This document shows, piece after piece, positions 36,220-44,972 of a stretch of DNA of 64,000 nucleotides. Origin of the DNA: Roseovarius mucosus (GTDB taxonomy: Bacteria > Pseudomonadota > Alphaproteobacteria > Rhodobacterales > Rhodobacteraceae); contig NZ_CP020474.1 of the NCBI RefSeq assembly GCF_002080415.1, positions 2,927,501 through 2,991,500 on the forward strand, read 5' to 3'. The position numbers and the translations under genes were made by a program. The notes beneath the pieces are model-generated. The model was not told where the DNA came from. It was given only the letters and a program-made list of their open reading frames with translations, and made no database searches. How positions within the stretch are numbered: position 1 is the first letter of the stretch; each line of letters opens with the position of its first letter.

Positions 36220-36870
36220 ATGAAAAAATTACGTATTGTACTTGTTGATGATCATCCGATTGTTTTGTCGGGACTGGAAGATCTGATTGAGAAAACTGGG
36301 AAGTACGAGATTGTTGCAACCGGGCGTTCAGCAGAGGATGCCGTTTCAATTGCTCGCGCTCATGCCCCGGACCTATTGGTCATCGACCTGCAAATGCCGG
36401 GAGACGTCCAAGCGTCAATCATTGAAATAACGCGAAGACGAGACGCTCCTAGGTTGCTTGTCTTTACCGCTTCTAATCGGCTTGAGGATTGCAACGAAGC
36501 GATGGGCAACGGCGCTATGGGCTATGTCGTAAAGGGCAGCTCGGGGGGCGAACTGTTTCATGCTCTGGATTCGCTTGCTTTGGGCGAAGAGTATATTTCT
36601 CCCTGCATTGCGTTGAAGGTCATGCGTGATGCACGCAAACCCAAGCAACGCGCAGAGGCATCAGACAGCATAAGCCTGTCCTATCGCGAGGATCAGATTA
36701 TCGCGCATCTGATGCAGGGCGCATCGAACAAAGAAATAGCCAATGAACTGCATTTGTCGGAAAAAACGGTGAAATATTACATGACGCAGATCATGCAGAA
36801 ATTCAACGTCAGCAACCGACTGTCGGTGGTTATCGAGGCGCAGAAAACCGGCATTTCGCGCAGTGCTTAA
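36220..36870 (+). CDS. LuxR/NarL-family response regulator
   Basis: This 216-residue regulator has a receiver domain (acidic LVDDHP, phospho-acceptor Asp56 in VIDLQMPG, Lys in VVKGSS) and a C-terminal LuxR-type helix-turn-helix (SYREDQIIAHLMQGASNKEI, KTVKYYMTQIMQKF). The start at 36220 follows CTCGGGGGAAAATTTAT and begins MKKLRIVLVDDH; an upstream in-frame ATG at 36157 would add 21 unrelated residues. It is divergent from the RTX peroxidase gene and is the best partner for the orphan NarX-type kinase at the opposite end of the locus. Confidence 0.92.
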   Translation: MKKLRIVLVDDHPIVLSGLEDLIEKTGKYEIVATGRSAEDAVSIARAHAPDLLVIDLQMPGDVQASIIEITRRRDAPRLLVFTASNRLEDCNEAMGNGAMGYVVKGSSGGELFHALDSLALGEEYISPCIALKVMRDARKPKQRAEASDSISLSYREDQIIAHLMQGASNKEIANELHLSEKTVKYYMTQIMQKFNVSNRLSVVIEAQKTGISRSA

Positions 36871-37279
36871 TTGGGTTCCCCGTAACGTTGTGTAACGGAA
36901 AGGTAGTGTCTGCGCGCTGAGTGGCGGCAGACCTGCTTTTCCGTGATTTTCTGCATAAAAGGTTTTCAACTCACCTGACCTGCGCCGTGATTGCAGTGCC
37001 ACGACTTGCACGCCCCACGTCTCGTTGGCTGCCAGGTGCCGGGTGCCTGACGGCTTAATGTTTTGCAAGTGGTCACGTTAATCCATGAAACAAGCGATGT
37101 GACCAGCACCCGCAATAGCAGTTTCGCAAGGAGACACTAACACTACGACTGCGCGCGTCACTCTGTCAGTCGCGGAAACGTTTGGTGCATCATCCAATCT
37201 ATGCGGGGTCACTGTCAGCAGTCCTGCGACCGCCGAGCCTGCCCCCTTTGCACCGCGCATCTCTACCTACGCGCTGCGA
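36871..37279. other. Intergenic region, no gene seen
   Basis: About 400 bases lie between convergent genes. A possible hairpin (GTCTGC ... GCAGAC near 36911-36935, then CTGCTTTT) could end the regulator transcript. No conserved protein or RNA motif is recognised in the rest. Confidence 0.45.
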
Positions 37280-38569
37280 TCATCCTGCTATGGCGGCACG
37301 GTAGAGGTCTGCGGCATCGTTGTCCGACAGATCGGCATCGTCGAGCATCAACACCGCCCCCGCCGGAATGTCGCGCGTCACGCGCACCCCATGGGCCAGA
37401 CCGATGGGCAACGCCGCGCCCGCCCGGCTAAGCGGCAGCGCCTTGCCCCAGACGGTATAGCCACCCTCGCCATCCAGCACCTCGCCCGCCTTGAGCGCGC
37501 GCTTGGCAACCGAAGCCACGGTGCCGCGCATTTCGCGCGCTTGACCCGTTGGCTCATGGCGCAGGGCCGCACTCAGGACCGAGATCGACAATTCCAACCC
37601 GATCAAATGAAAGGGTTTATACATCGACGCAAAGCGCCCAGTGGAATCCGTGGGCAGGCCGTATTGCTTGAAACAGGCCGCAGCATAGTCATTGGGGGCC
37701 TCAAGCACCACATAGACGCCCCAGCGCAGATCACGGAACACAGGCCGCCCGTCGCGCTCAAGTGACGACACGGTTTCGACCATGCCGCGCCGGTCCAGTT
37801 GCCCACCCACCGCACGCGGGCGCAGCACATGCGCCAAATCGTCCACGCCGCATGGGGGAAAGCTGAGGCCGTTGTCGGGGACATCGAGACCGCAGGCATT
37901 GGCAATCGCCACCATTTCGATGGCGCTTTTGGTGCCATCGAGAAACGAGTTGAACATCTGCGGATTCATGCCCGCCGCTGCCGCCTCTTGTACGGTCAGG
38001 CCATAATGCGACCACACGTCATCGGGGGTCACGGCGTGATAGGCGGGCAGGTATTTGGTGCCCTTTCCCGCCGCTGTAACGTGAAATCCAGTGGCGCGCG
38101 CCCAATCGACCATGTCAGACACGAGCGCGGGTTGATCGCCATAGGCCATGGAATAGACCACACCCGCAGCGCGCGCCTCGGCGGCAAGCGTGGGGCCTGC
38201 CAGCACGTCGGCCTCGACATTCACCATCACCACATGCTTGCCGCCTGCAATGGCAGCGCGCGCATGAATAATCCCGGCGCGCGGGTTACCGGTGGCCTCA
38301 ATCATCACATCGACATCGTCCCGGGCGGCAAGTGCTGCGCCGTCGTCAATATAGGCGGTGTTGGCGATGCGGGCCTCGTCCCAACCGACTGCGGCGCAGG
38401 CTGATTTGGCGCGGTCAGGGTCAAGATCCGCAATCGCCGTCACCTCAAGCCCCGCGATGGTCGGCACTTGGCTAAGGAACATCGAGCCGAACTTGCCCGC
38501 GCCGATAAGCCCCACCCGCACGGGATGCCCCCGTTCTGCCGCCTCAGAGGCCAGTCGCGCAAGGTTCAT
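37280..38569 (-). CDS. SAF-domain NAD(P)-dependent oxidoreductase
   Basis: This 429-residue protein has an N-terminal Rossmann domain (VGLIGAGKFGSMFL at 19-32, then a homoserine-dehydrogenase-like fold with IEATGNPRAG and VMVNVEADVLAG) and a C-terminal SAF domain (about 330-425; LPLSRAGAALPIGLAHGVRVTRDIPAG split over its strands). Such proteins are common in Rhodobacterales sugar-acid and polyol clusters and are usually annotated as homoserine dehydrogenase-like or SAF-domain oxidoreductases. Substrate is unknown. It is monocistronic here, with no transporter or kinase beside it to indicate the pathway. Confidence 0.8.
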   Translation of the reverse strand: MNLARLASEAAERGHPVRVGLIGAGKFGSMFLSQVPTIAGLEVTAIADLDPDRAKSACAAVGWDEARIANTAYIDDGAALAARDDVDVMIEATGNPRAGIIHARAAIAGGKHVVMVNVEADVLAGPTLAAEARAAGVVYSMAYGDQPALVSDMVDWARATGFHVTAAGKGTKYLPAYHAVTPDDVWSHYGLTVQEAAAAGMNPQMFNSFLDGTKSAIEMVAIANACGLDVPDNGLSFPPCGVDDLAHVLRPRAVGGQLDRRGMVETVSSLERDGRPVFRDLRWGVYVVLEAPNDYAAACFKQYGLPTDSTGRFASMYKPFHLIGLELSISVLSAALRHEPTGQAREMRGTVASVAKRALKAGEVLDGEGGYTVWGKALPLSRAGAALPIGLAHGVRVTRDIPAGAVLMLDDADLSDNDAADLYRAAIAG

Positions 38570-38733
38570 GTCTTGTCTCCGCTTTCATCCCAAGGGTCGC
38601 CGCATCGCGGCTGCGACCGGGGTCATTTTCCGAACTTCACTTGATCATATCGGGCAGACCCCCGACAAGCGGATTTGAAAGTGGCCTGTCCGCTATTTGA
38701 TTTCGCAGACCTTTGCATGAATGCGACGGCCCG

Positions 38734-39426
38734 TCACGGCACAGCAGTGACGCCTGGAATATCGACGGTGCCAAAGACGCGCCCGGAGGGTCTGCCTGTT
38801 GGCGAGCCGCCCGGTGGTTCTTCGGAAATGCCCAAAGTCAGCGTTCCGCGTACCGCCGCAATCTCGGGCGGAAGCGCCAGTGCGATGCTCTCGCCATCCG
38901 GCCAAAGGCCCACGGATTGTGCCGGCTCTCCCGGACCATGCGCCCAAACCTGCAGGATGCGTCCCGAAGGTGCGGCCCCTGCGGTGCGTGTCAGAACGAC
39001 CTCATCCCGTACCTTGTCTACCAATGCGATGACCCGGAAATCGCCCGCGTCCGTGGCGATTTCCGCCGCGTAGAGTGGGCCACCGGTGGGCTGTGTCTGC
39101 GGCCCCAAATCGAGCACCGCGAGCGCAACGGCAGCCGCGATAGCCCCGCCGCTCAGCACCTGCCAAAACCCAAGACGCTGCCAGAGCGATACGCGCGCAG
39201 GCTCGGGGAAGAGCCGCTGCAAAAGCGCGCCCCGCGCCCTTGCGGGCGGCGCAACCGGATCGAGATCGGCCAATGGTGCAAGCTGCCTCTCCCAGTCCAG
39301 CACCCGTGCGGCAAAGACGGGGTCAGTGGCGATGCGCATGCGCGCCGCCTCTTGTGCCTCGTCCGCGAGCAGGCCAATCGCATATTCTGCCGCCAGCATG
39401 TCATCATCATCCATGGGATCGGTCAT
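38734..39426 (-). CDS. Anti-sigma factor, RskA-like
   Basis: This is a 230-residue membrane-anchored anti-sigma factor. A cytoplasmic N-terminal part (AAEYAIGLLADEAQEAARM, residues ~11-80) would bind the sigma factor, one TM helix follows (about 100-118, LSGGAIAAAVALAVLDL), and a periplasmic anti-sigma-K domain ends the protein (LTLGISEEPPGGSPTGRP). I choose the ATG at 39426, which forms an ATGA overlap with the sigma gene stop, over the one 12 bases upstream. It should hold the ECF sigma factor inactive until an envelope signal triggers release. Confidence 0.88.
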   Translation of the reverse strand: MTDPMDDDDMLAAEYAIGLLADEAQEAARMRIATDPVFAARVLDWERQLAPLADLDPVAPPARARGALLQRLFPEPARVSLWQRLGFWQVLSGGAIAAAVALAVLDLGPQTQPTGGPLYAAEIATDAGDFRVIALVDKVRDEVVLTRTAGAAPSGRILQVWAHGPGEPAQSVGLWPDGESIALALPPEIAAVRGTLTLGISEEPPGGSPTGRPSGRVFGTVDIPGVTAVP

Positions 39427-39938
39427 CGGGTCATACACTCCCGCAGGGCCGCGAGCCCGCGTCTGAGCCAGGTGCGCATGGTGTTCAGGGGAATATCCGC
39501 ACGCGCGGCTAATTCGGCATAGCTGAGACCGTCCAGATAAGCGCCGGTGATGGCCTGCCGCCGCTCTTGTTCCAGCTCTTCAAGGCATCGTTGAATACGT
39601 CCCGCTTCTGAGCGCGCGAGAGCCACCTGTTCGGGATTGCCCCCCGGTGCGGCGATCCCCTCGTGATACTCTTCAATATCACGGTGCTGCCGCCGCGCCC
39701 TGAGCCGGTCAATTGCGGTGTTACGCGCAATCGTGATGAGCCACGTCATCGGCGAATGCCCGGTGACACGGTAACGCCCGGCATGGGCCCATATCTTGAC
39801 GTAAGCGTCCTGCATCGCGTCCTCGGCGGCATGATCCTGACCCAAGACACGGGCGCAGACCGCATAAAGTTTCGCACTCGTGGCATCATAAAGCGCCGCA
39901 AAGGCAACACGATCCCCGAGTGCACACCGGGAAATCAT
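39423..39938 (-). CDS. ECF RNA polymerase sigma factor
   Basis: This 171-residue extracytoplasmic-function sigma factor has region 2 with DRVAFAALYDATSAKLYAVC, EDAMQDAYVKIW and a -10-recognition part (TWLITIARNTAIDRLRARR), and region 4 (AYLDGLSYAELAARADIP, TMRTWLRRGLAALRECM). It belongs to the SigK/RskA-like group by its partner. The frame stays open upstream of 39938 without another ATG or GTG, so this start is used although the family often has a few more residues. The DUF4394 gene diverges upstream and is a likely regulon member. Confidence 0.93.
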   Translation of the reverse strand: MISRCALGDRVAFAALYDATSAKLYAVCARVLGQDHAAEDAMQDAYVKIWAHAGRYRVTGHSPMTWLITIARNTAIDRLRARRQHRDIEEYHEGIAAPGGNPEQVALARSEAGRIQRCLEELEQERRQAITGAYLDGLSYAELAARADIPLNTMRTWLRRGLAALRECMTR

Positions 39939-40159
39939 GTGCTCGAGATCCTCGGCTGTGTTCCCCGCACCCGTGGAAGAGCGGGGATCAGCACCGCTTG
40001 TCGCGGACCCTAGGGGCGTAGTCTTGGGATTCGTGGCGATCGTTCTGACCCAATCTCAAAAAATTTTCCACGCCCTGAAACTTCTGTTCCTGTCGAGTCG
40101 TGGCTTTCGCAAGTTGGTCCGCATTGGGCGGCCCAATGCAAGCAGAAAGGACCTAATTC

Positions 40160-41014
40160 ATGTCGTTCAAGACCACTTTTGCCCTGACCGCCGTCGCATT
40201 CTCGCTTGGCTCTGCCGCGCAGGCCGATGACCATGCGGGTCTGCGAGGCTACGCGCTGGCTCAGGATGGCGGCACGCTTGTCACAATGGCGGACCTTGCC
40301 CAGCCCGGCACGGTCGAGACCTACGCGCTTGAAATGCCGCTGCGTGCGATTGCGTATCGCCCGGTGACCGGCCAGCTTCTGGGCTATGCGGATGGGGCGA
40401 TTTACGAGGTCGATCCGGCGTCGGGGAAACTCACGGATCTGGGGGCAACCTTTATGGCGGATGCGGTGATCGCTGAGGGTGCCGTGGCATTTGATTTCAA
40501 CAATCAGATCGACGCGGTGCGCGCGGTTGGGGCCGATGGTTCCAATCTGGTCTACTTTCCGCAAGGCTTTGGCGATAACGACGAGCGCGCCAACTCTGTT
40601 CGCCGCTTCACCGATGCATTCTACGTCGCGGGCGATATGTCTGCGGGGTCTGACCCCGTGATCTTTGCAAATGCCTATACCAATGCAATTGCGGGCACCA
40701 AGGCCGGGTCGACAGCACAATACGCGCTGGACGCAGGCGCGAATGCGCTGGTCACATTGGCGAACAATGCCGGTGAACTGGCAAGCGTTGGAAATCTGAG
40801 CATCGAGGGTGCAACCGTCGACGTGTCTGATTGGGGCGGCTTTGACATCGTGTCGCCTGAAGAGGGCAAGGACATGGCCTATGCTATCCTGCAAATCGAG
40901 GGTGCAGAGACGGCCGGGCTTTATGCCGTCGATCTGGGCACTGGCGCGCTCACCGAAATGGCCGACCTTGGCATGGGTGGCTTTACCGGATTTGCGGTCG
41001 CGCAGGCGCAATAG
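40160..41014 (+). CDS. DUF4394 secreted protein
   Basis: This 284-residue exported protein has a signal peptide ending SAAQA followed by a DUF4394 domain (LRGYALAQDGGTLVTM ... AIAYRPVTGQLLGYADG ... FDFNNQIDAVRAVGADG), which predicts a beta-propeller-like fold. It has no known enzymatic role. In many alphaproteobacteria such genes lie beside ECF sigma/anti-sigma pairs, as here, where it is divergent from the sigma gene; it is probably controlled by that sigma factor. AAAGGA precedes the start. Confidence 0.85.
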   Translation: MSFKTTFALTAVAFSLGSAAQADDHAGLRGYALAQDGGTLVTMADLAQPGTVETYALEMPLRAIAYRPVTGQLLGYADGAIYEVDPASGKLTDLGATFMADAVIAEGAVAFDFNNQIDAVRAVGADGSNLVYFPQGFGDNDERANSVRRFTDAFYVAGDMSAGSDPVIFANAYTNAIAGTKAGSTAQYALDAGANALVTLANNAGELASVGNLSIEGATVDVSDWGGFDIVSPEEGKDMAYAILQIEGAETAGLYAVDLGTGALTEMADLGMGGFTGFAVAQAQ

Positions 41015-41057
41015 CCCCGGCATACGCCGCCTAGGGCGCGTATCTTGATGTATAAAA

Positions 41058-41082
41058 CCCCCGGTCATCGACCGGGGGCTTT
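41058..41082 (+). terminator. Terminator after DUF4394 gene
   Basis: CCCCCGGT, a CATCG loop, then ACCGGGGG and CTTT. It sits 43 bases after the stop codon and its A-rich left flank makes it possibly bidirectional. Confidence 0.85.
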
Positions 41083-41286
41083 GTGCGGCTGCGTCACCGT
41101 GTTCGCGGCACCCTGTTCTTGGCAGTGCAGTGTGGATGCGATTATCGTGAAGGTCTTGTGCGGCATCCTTGATGCTCTGCGCGTGTCGCGCCTTTGCAGA
41201 TCTAAGCTCAAGTATCTGATATAAATTCAGTTGTGTTTCGGCCTGCCAATCTCAACTAACGTCATAACAGACGCGCCAAGTCGCTC

Positions 41287-42654
41287 TTAGGTAGCACTGG
41301 TTATGTGCGGCGTTTCGCTGTCCGTAGTCTCTGTCGGGAGCACAATAGACGCTTGGAACCCGGATGCCGCCCCCGGACGCGGCGACTCCAGACAAAGCGG
41401 GCTTCCGATCCGGTTTGCGATGGCGGCAACGATGGCAAGGCCCAGCCCACTGCCATCCGCGCTTGCATGCGCCCGCTCAAACCGTGCTGTCAGGCGGTTG
41501 AGCGTCTCGCGCGGCAAAACTGGCCCCTCGTTGGCCACCACCAGCCGTCCGACTGCTGTCAGGGTCACATCGACCGGGCCGCTTGCCGCCCCGTGGCGGA
41601 GCGCATTTTCCACAAGGTTACGGCAAAGGATCGCGAAGGCATCCGGGTCGATATCCGACAGAACGGCAGTGTCTGGCAAGGTGAGCGTGATGCGCCCCGG
41701 TGTGGCCATGCGCCCCAGATCGTCTACCACCAGACGCGCGACCTCTCTCAGATCGGTGCGATGGTCCATGCGGAGCTGCCCGCCTTCGGCGCGCGCAAGC
41801 TGCATGAGGCGTTCGGAAAACCGCGTCAGGCGCTTGAGCGTCGTCTCAATCTCTGTGGCGCGCGCCTCTGTGGCGGGGTCTGATGTTTCGGCCCTTAGAC
41901 GTTGCGCCTGCGCGATGGCCCCGGCGAGAGGCGTCCGTAGCTCATGCGCGGCGTTCGCCGCAAAGCTGCGTTCGGCCTCGAACGCGTCGCGCAATCTAGA
42001 GAGCAAGCCGTTCAAGGTTGCCGCCAGCGGGGCGATTTCATGCGGCAGGTCGTCGGCTGGAACCTCTGAGAGATCCCGCGCGCCGCGCGCGTCAAGTTTG
42101 CTGCGGAACCGGCGCAGAGGCGCAAGGCTGAAACGAACGGCAAGGATTATGGCGGAAAGGGCAATTGGAACCACGACCAACAGCGGCAGGCCGAGGCCCA
42201 TCTGGATTTCCCGCGCGACAGAGGCGCGATGCTCCAGCGGTTCGGCCACAGTGATGCGGATCGTGTCCTGAAGTGCGGCGTCACTATAAAAGCGATGGCT
42301 GGCCGTTTCGTGAAATCCGGCCCCGGTCCAAGGTGGGAACATGGCCGCATCGGCGGCATGGGATTGCAGCAAGACACGCCCCCCGTCATCACGCACGAGA
42401 TAGGTAAAGAACTCGTCATGTGCGCGGATCGGGGCCAGACGCTGTGTCACGCCTTGGTCTTCTCGCCCGATGATGTCTGTCACGGCTAGGGGCAGGATGC
42501 GTTCTGCGGTTTCGCGCAGGGCACTGTCGAACACTTCATCCATTTCGCCCCGGACGATCAGGGCCGTTACCGAGGCGGCGGCCAGCCATAAGATCGTCAG
42601 CACAAGACCAAGCGTGAGACCTAGCCGCGCCTGAAGGCTTGCGGGCCACCTCAT
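41287..42654 (-). CDS. QseC/TctE-type sensor histidine kinase
   Basis: This is a 455-residue kinase: TM1 (about 8-30), a ~125-residue periplasmic region, TM2 (about 155-178), a HAMP-like linker, HisKA with His237 in AANAAHELRTPLAG, and HATPase with NLVENALRHG and GSGLGLAIVAAIA. The ATG at 42654 gives an ATGA overlap with the response-regulator gene. Longer in-frame starts exist inside that gene but lack support. It is divergent from the PepSY/cytochrome module, which it probably controls in response to an envelope signal such as metal or redox stress. Confidence 0.92.
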   Translation of the reverse strand: MRWPASLQARLGLTLGLVLTILWLAAASVTALIVRGEMDEVFDSALRETAERILPLAVTDIIGREDQGVTQRLAPIRAHDEFFTYLVRDDGGRVLLQSHAADAAMFPPWTGAGFHETASHRFYSDAALQDTIRITVAEPLEHRASVAREIQMGLGLPLLVVVPIALSAIILAVRFSLAPLRRFRSKLDARGARDLSEVPADDLPHEIAPLAATLNGLLSRLRDAFEAERSFAANAAHELRTPLAGAIAQAQRLRAETSDPATEARATEIETTLKRLTRFSERLMQLARAEGGQLRMDHRTDLREVARLVVDDLGRMATPGRITLTLPDTAVLSDIDPDAFAILCRNLVENALRHGAASGPVDVTLTAVGRLVVANEGPVLPRETLNRLTARFERAHASADGSGLGLAIVAAIANRIGSPLCLESPRPGAASGFQASIVLPTETTDSETPHITSAT

Positions 42655-43310
42655 GCTTTGCCCAAGCGGTAGCCCATGCCGCGTTCTGTCTCGATAACGG
42701 CTGCGCCCAGTTTCTTGCGCAGGCGGCTGACATGGACCTCGATCGTGTTGCTCTCGACCTCGGCGTCGAATGTATAGAGCTTTTCTTCCAACTGCGCTTT
42801 GGACAATAGCTGACCGGGCCGTGCAAGAAAGGCTTCGAACAACGCCCATTCGCGCGCGGTCAACTGGACCGGTTTGCCTTCGCGATGCACGCTGCGCGCC
42901 GCAAGGTCGATGTCCAGCAGCCCATGGGTAACGATCGGGTTCGGATTGCCGCTATAGCGCCGCGCAACAGAGCCGATGCGCGCGGATAACTCTGCCAGAT
43001 CAAAGGGTTTCACCAGATAGTCATCGGCACCCGCGTTGAGCCCTTCGATCCGGTCGGAAATCTGGTCGAGCGCAGTCAGGATGATCACGGGGGTCACGTC
43101 GCCCCGCGCGCGCAAGCCTTTGAGAAAGCCGATGCCGCGCCCATCAGGCAGCATGAGGTCAAGCAGGATCAAATCATAGGATGCGCTGCGCTGTGCCTCA
43201 TGTGCGGCATCTAGGCGCGTGACCCAATCGACCGACTGGCCATCGCCCGCGATCTGGTCGCGGACGGCTGCGCCCAGAACCGTGTCATCCTCGATCAGCA
43301 AGATGCGCAT
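42651..43310 (-). CDS. OmpR-family response regulator
   Basis: This 219-residue regulator has an N-terminal receiver (LLIEDDTVLG, Asp51 in LLDLMLPDG, Lys in YLVKPFD) and a C-terminal winged helix (about 125-219; LTAREWALFEAFLARPGQL, EVHVSRLRKKLG). It is paired with the downstream kinase through a four-base overlap. It is divergent from the small PepSY gene, with 145 bases between the starts, the usual arrangement for QseBC/TctDE-like systems that regulate PepSY or metal-response genes. Confidence 0.94.
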   Translation of the reverse strand: MRILLIEDDTVLGAAVRDQIAGDGQSVDWVTRLDAAHEAQRSASYDLILLDLMLPDGRGIGFLKGLRARGDVTPVIILTALDQISDRIEGLNAGADDYLVKPFDLAELSARIGSVARRYSGNPNPIVTHGLLDIDLAARSVHREGKPVQLTAREWALFEAFLARPGQLLSKAQLEEKLYTFDAEVESNTIEVHVSRLRKKLGAAVIETERGMGYRLGKA

Positions 43311-43455
43311 GCGTGTTTTTCCTTTCTACCGGGACCCGGTTCTTGGCAGGTCAGGCTGACGCAAAACTGACGTGTACAGCCAAGTCTCTTCAGGCTCCTG
43401 TCAGCTTTGTCGCGCATCTTTGCTGTCACATTAGCCGCAAATAGGAGTTTGGCCC

Positions 43456-43737
43456 ATGAAGAAGACCATGACAATTCTGGGATTTCTCGCGGTGTTTCCG
43501 GCCGGTGCCGCGCTGGCAGATGATGACTGCTTTGTGCCGATGGCCGATTGGCAACCCCGCGATGCTGTGGCCCGACTGGCCCAAGAGCAGGGATGGACCG
43601 TGCGCCGCATCAAGATCGACGATGGTTGCTACGAGATTGACGGTCGGGATGCGATGGGCCGACGGATCGAAGTAACGGTCCATCCGGCAACACTTGAGGT
43701 GATCGAGGTCGAATATGAGGACGAGGACGATGAGTGA
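43456..43737 (+). CDS. Small periplasmic PepSY-domain protein
   Basis: This 93-residue exported protein has a signal peptide (MKKTMTILGFLAVFPAGAALA) followed by a single PepSY-like domain (about 28-85) with VARLAQEQGWTVRRIKIDDG, CYEIDGRDAMGRRIEVTVHP and an acidic tail. PepSY domains are thought to bind peptides or modulate partners in the envelope. The stop overlaps the cytochrome b561 gene by eight bases. It opens the redox module and has a good GGAG ribosome-binding site. Confidence 0.88.
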   Translation: MKKTMTILGFLAVFPAGAALADDDCFVPMADWQPRDAVARLAQEQGWTVRRIKIDDGCYEIDGRDAMGRRIEVTVHPATLEVIEVEYEDEDDE

Positions 43738-44386
43738 TGCAAAACCGCAAGCTGCAGGGCAAGCGGGCATCGGCCGTGCCGCAGAGGTCAGGGTCTGGGA
43801 CCCGGTCGTGCGGCTGTTTCATTGGAGCCTTGTCACTGCGTTCGCCGTGGCATGGCTAAGCGCGGAGGATCTCGACAGGCTTCATGAAATTGTGGGCTAT
43901 GTCGTCATTGGCTTGATCGTCCTGCGCGTTATCTGGGGCCTTGTCGGGGGGCGCTACGCGCGATTTTCCCAGTTTATAAAAGGCCCGCGCGCGACGATGT
44001 CCTATCTTGGCGATATCGCAAAGGGCACCGAGCGGCGCTATCTTGGCCATAACCCGGCCGGTGCGGCCATGGTGGTGGCGCTGCTGGTGACGCTGTCAGG
44101 CACGGCTGTAAGCGGTTGGCTTATGGCAGAACCGGGCCGTTTGGCATTGCTGCCCGATATGCCGCAGATTGTGGCACCCGCCTGGGCGGATGACGATGGC
44201 GCTTACGATGGCGGGGCAGAGGACCTGCTGGAAGAGGTCCATGAAACGCTGGCCAACCTGATGCTTGTGTTTGCGGCGCTGCATGTGGGAGGGGTCGTGC
44301 TGGCCTCTGTCCGGCACCGCGAAAACCTTGTTCGGGCCATGGTCACGGGGGACAAGCGCGCACCTGAGACGGGGGATGTCGCGTAA
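43730..44386 (+). CDS. Cytochrome b561-type membrane protein
   Basis: This is a 218-residue four-helix di-haem cytochrome b of the b561 family. Candidate haem-ligand histidines are in VRLFHWSLV (helix 1), RLHEIVGYVVIG (helix 2), VHETLANLMLV and ALHVGGVV (later helices). Such proteins pass electrons from quinol or soluble reductants across the inner membrane. It is translationally coupled to the PepSY gene and lies with a flavin reductase fusion and a flavin transferase, so it probably belongs to the same electron-transfer module. The acidic ADDDGAYDGGAEDLLEE loop is notable. Confidence 0.88.
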   Translation: MSDAKPQAAGQAGIGRAAEVRVWDPVVRLFHWSLVTAFAVAWLSAEDLDRLHEIVGYVVIGLIVLRVIWGLVGGRYARFSQFIKGPRATMSYLGDIAKGTERRYLGHNPAGAAMVVALLVTLSGTAVSGWLMAEPGRLALLPDMPQIVAPAWADDDGAYDGGAEDLLEEVHETLANLMLVFAALHVGGVVLASVRHRENLVRAMVTGDKRAPETGDVA

Positions 44387-44429
44387 GACACACGAAACGC
44401 AATCGCTGGCTGCCGCTGCGTTTGCATAA

Positions 44430-44458
44430 GGCCCCGCTGTCACCGGCGGGGCCATTTT
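44430..44458 (+). terminator. Terminator after cytochrome b561 gene
   Basis: GGCCCCGC / GCGGGGCC arms with a loop of eight bases, followed by ATTTTCT. It separates the PepSY-cytochrome pair from the next transcription unit. Confidence 0.85.
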
Positions 44459-44556
44459 CTTGCTGACGCCAAGCTGAAGCGGAAATCTCTGCGCTGTCAG
44501 GGTGGCCTCAGGTCGGTGCGCAAGATTGGGCGCAGCAGACAAAAGGAGACCCTGCC

Positions 44557-44901
44557 ATGAAAAAGACCCTGATATTTCTTGTCGCCTCGACCGCGCTCAC
44601 TGCCGCGATTGGCGTCCCGGCTTGGAGTGCGATGCGCGCACCTGAGGGCGAGGGCCTTTGGCCGCGCGTCGCGCTTTTTGAGGAAGGATCGCAAGCGCTG
44701 CCGCTCCTGCGCGTGAGCGATGATGATGACCGTGATGACCGTGATGACGACGATGACCGTGATGACGACGAAGATGATGAGGACGAAGACGACGAGGATG
44801 ATCGCGGTGGTGCCCGCAATCCTGCCCCCGCCAGCACAGTCGCGCCACCGCAGAACGGTCTCTTTGGTACCGGCACCCTGCCGCAAGTCAAGGTCAATTG
44901 A
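44557..44901 (+). CDS. Exported Asp/Arg-rich low-complexity protein
   Basis: This is a 114-residue exported protein: a signal peptide (MKKTLIFLVASTALTAAIG ... SA), a short ordered part, then a run of about 30 residues made almost entirely of Asp, Arg and Glu (about 54-84, e.g. DDRDDDDDRDDDEDDEDE) and a Pro/Gly-rich tail. Such tracts can bind divalent cations. I do not recognise a named family. Its place between a cytochrome b561 and a DUF2271/flavin module suggests a metal- or cofactor-buffering role in the periplasm, which is inference. A strong AAAAGGAG site precedes the start. Confidence 0.75.
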   Translation: MKKTLIFLVASTALTAAIGVPAWSAMRAPEGEGLWPRVALFEEGSQALPLLRVSDDDDRDDRDDDDDRDDDEDDEDEDDEDDRGGARNPAPASTVAPPQNGLFGTGTLPQVKVN

Positions 44902-44972
44902 TCCCACCCGCGGCGCGGCGAAGACAGCTGCGCCGCACGTGGAACACCACCCCCAAAACAAGGAATTTACGG

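Noticed and set aside
40010..41068. A 352-residue minus-strand frame over the DUF4394 gene
   Set aside because: It spans the terminator and promoter of the plus-strand gene and has shadow composition; the plus-strand protein has a signal peptide and known domain.
44720..44897. Minus-strand Ser-rich frame opposite the Asp/Arg-rich protein
   Set aside because: It is the antisense image of GAT/GAC-rich codons; it lacks a start context and the plus-strand gene has a signal peptide and ribosome-binding site.
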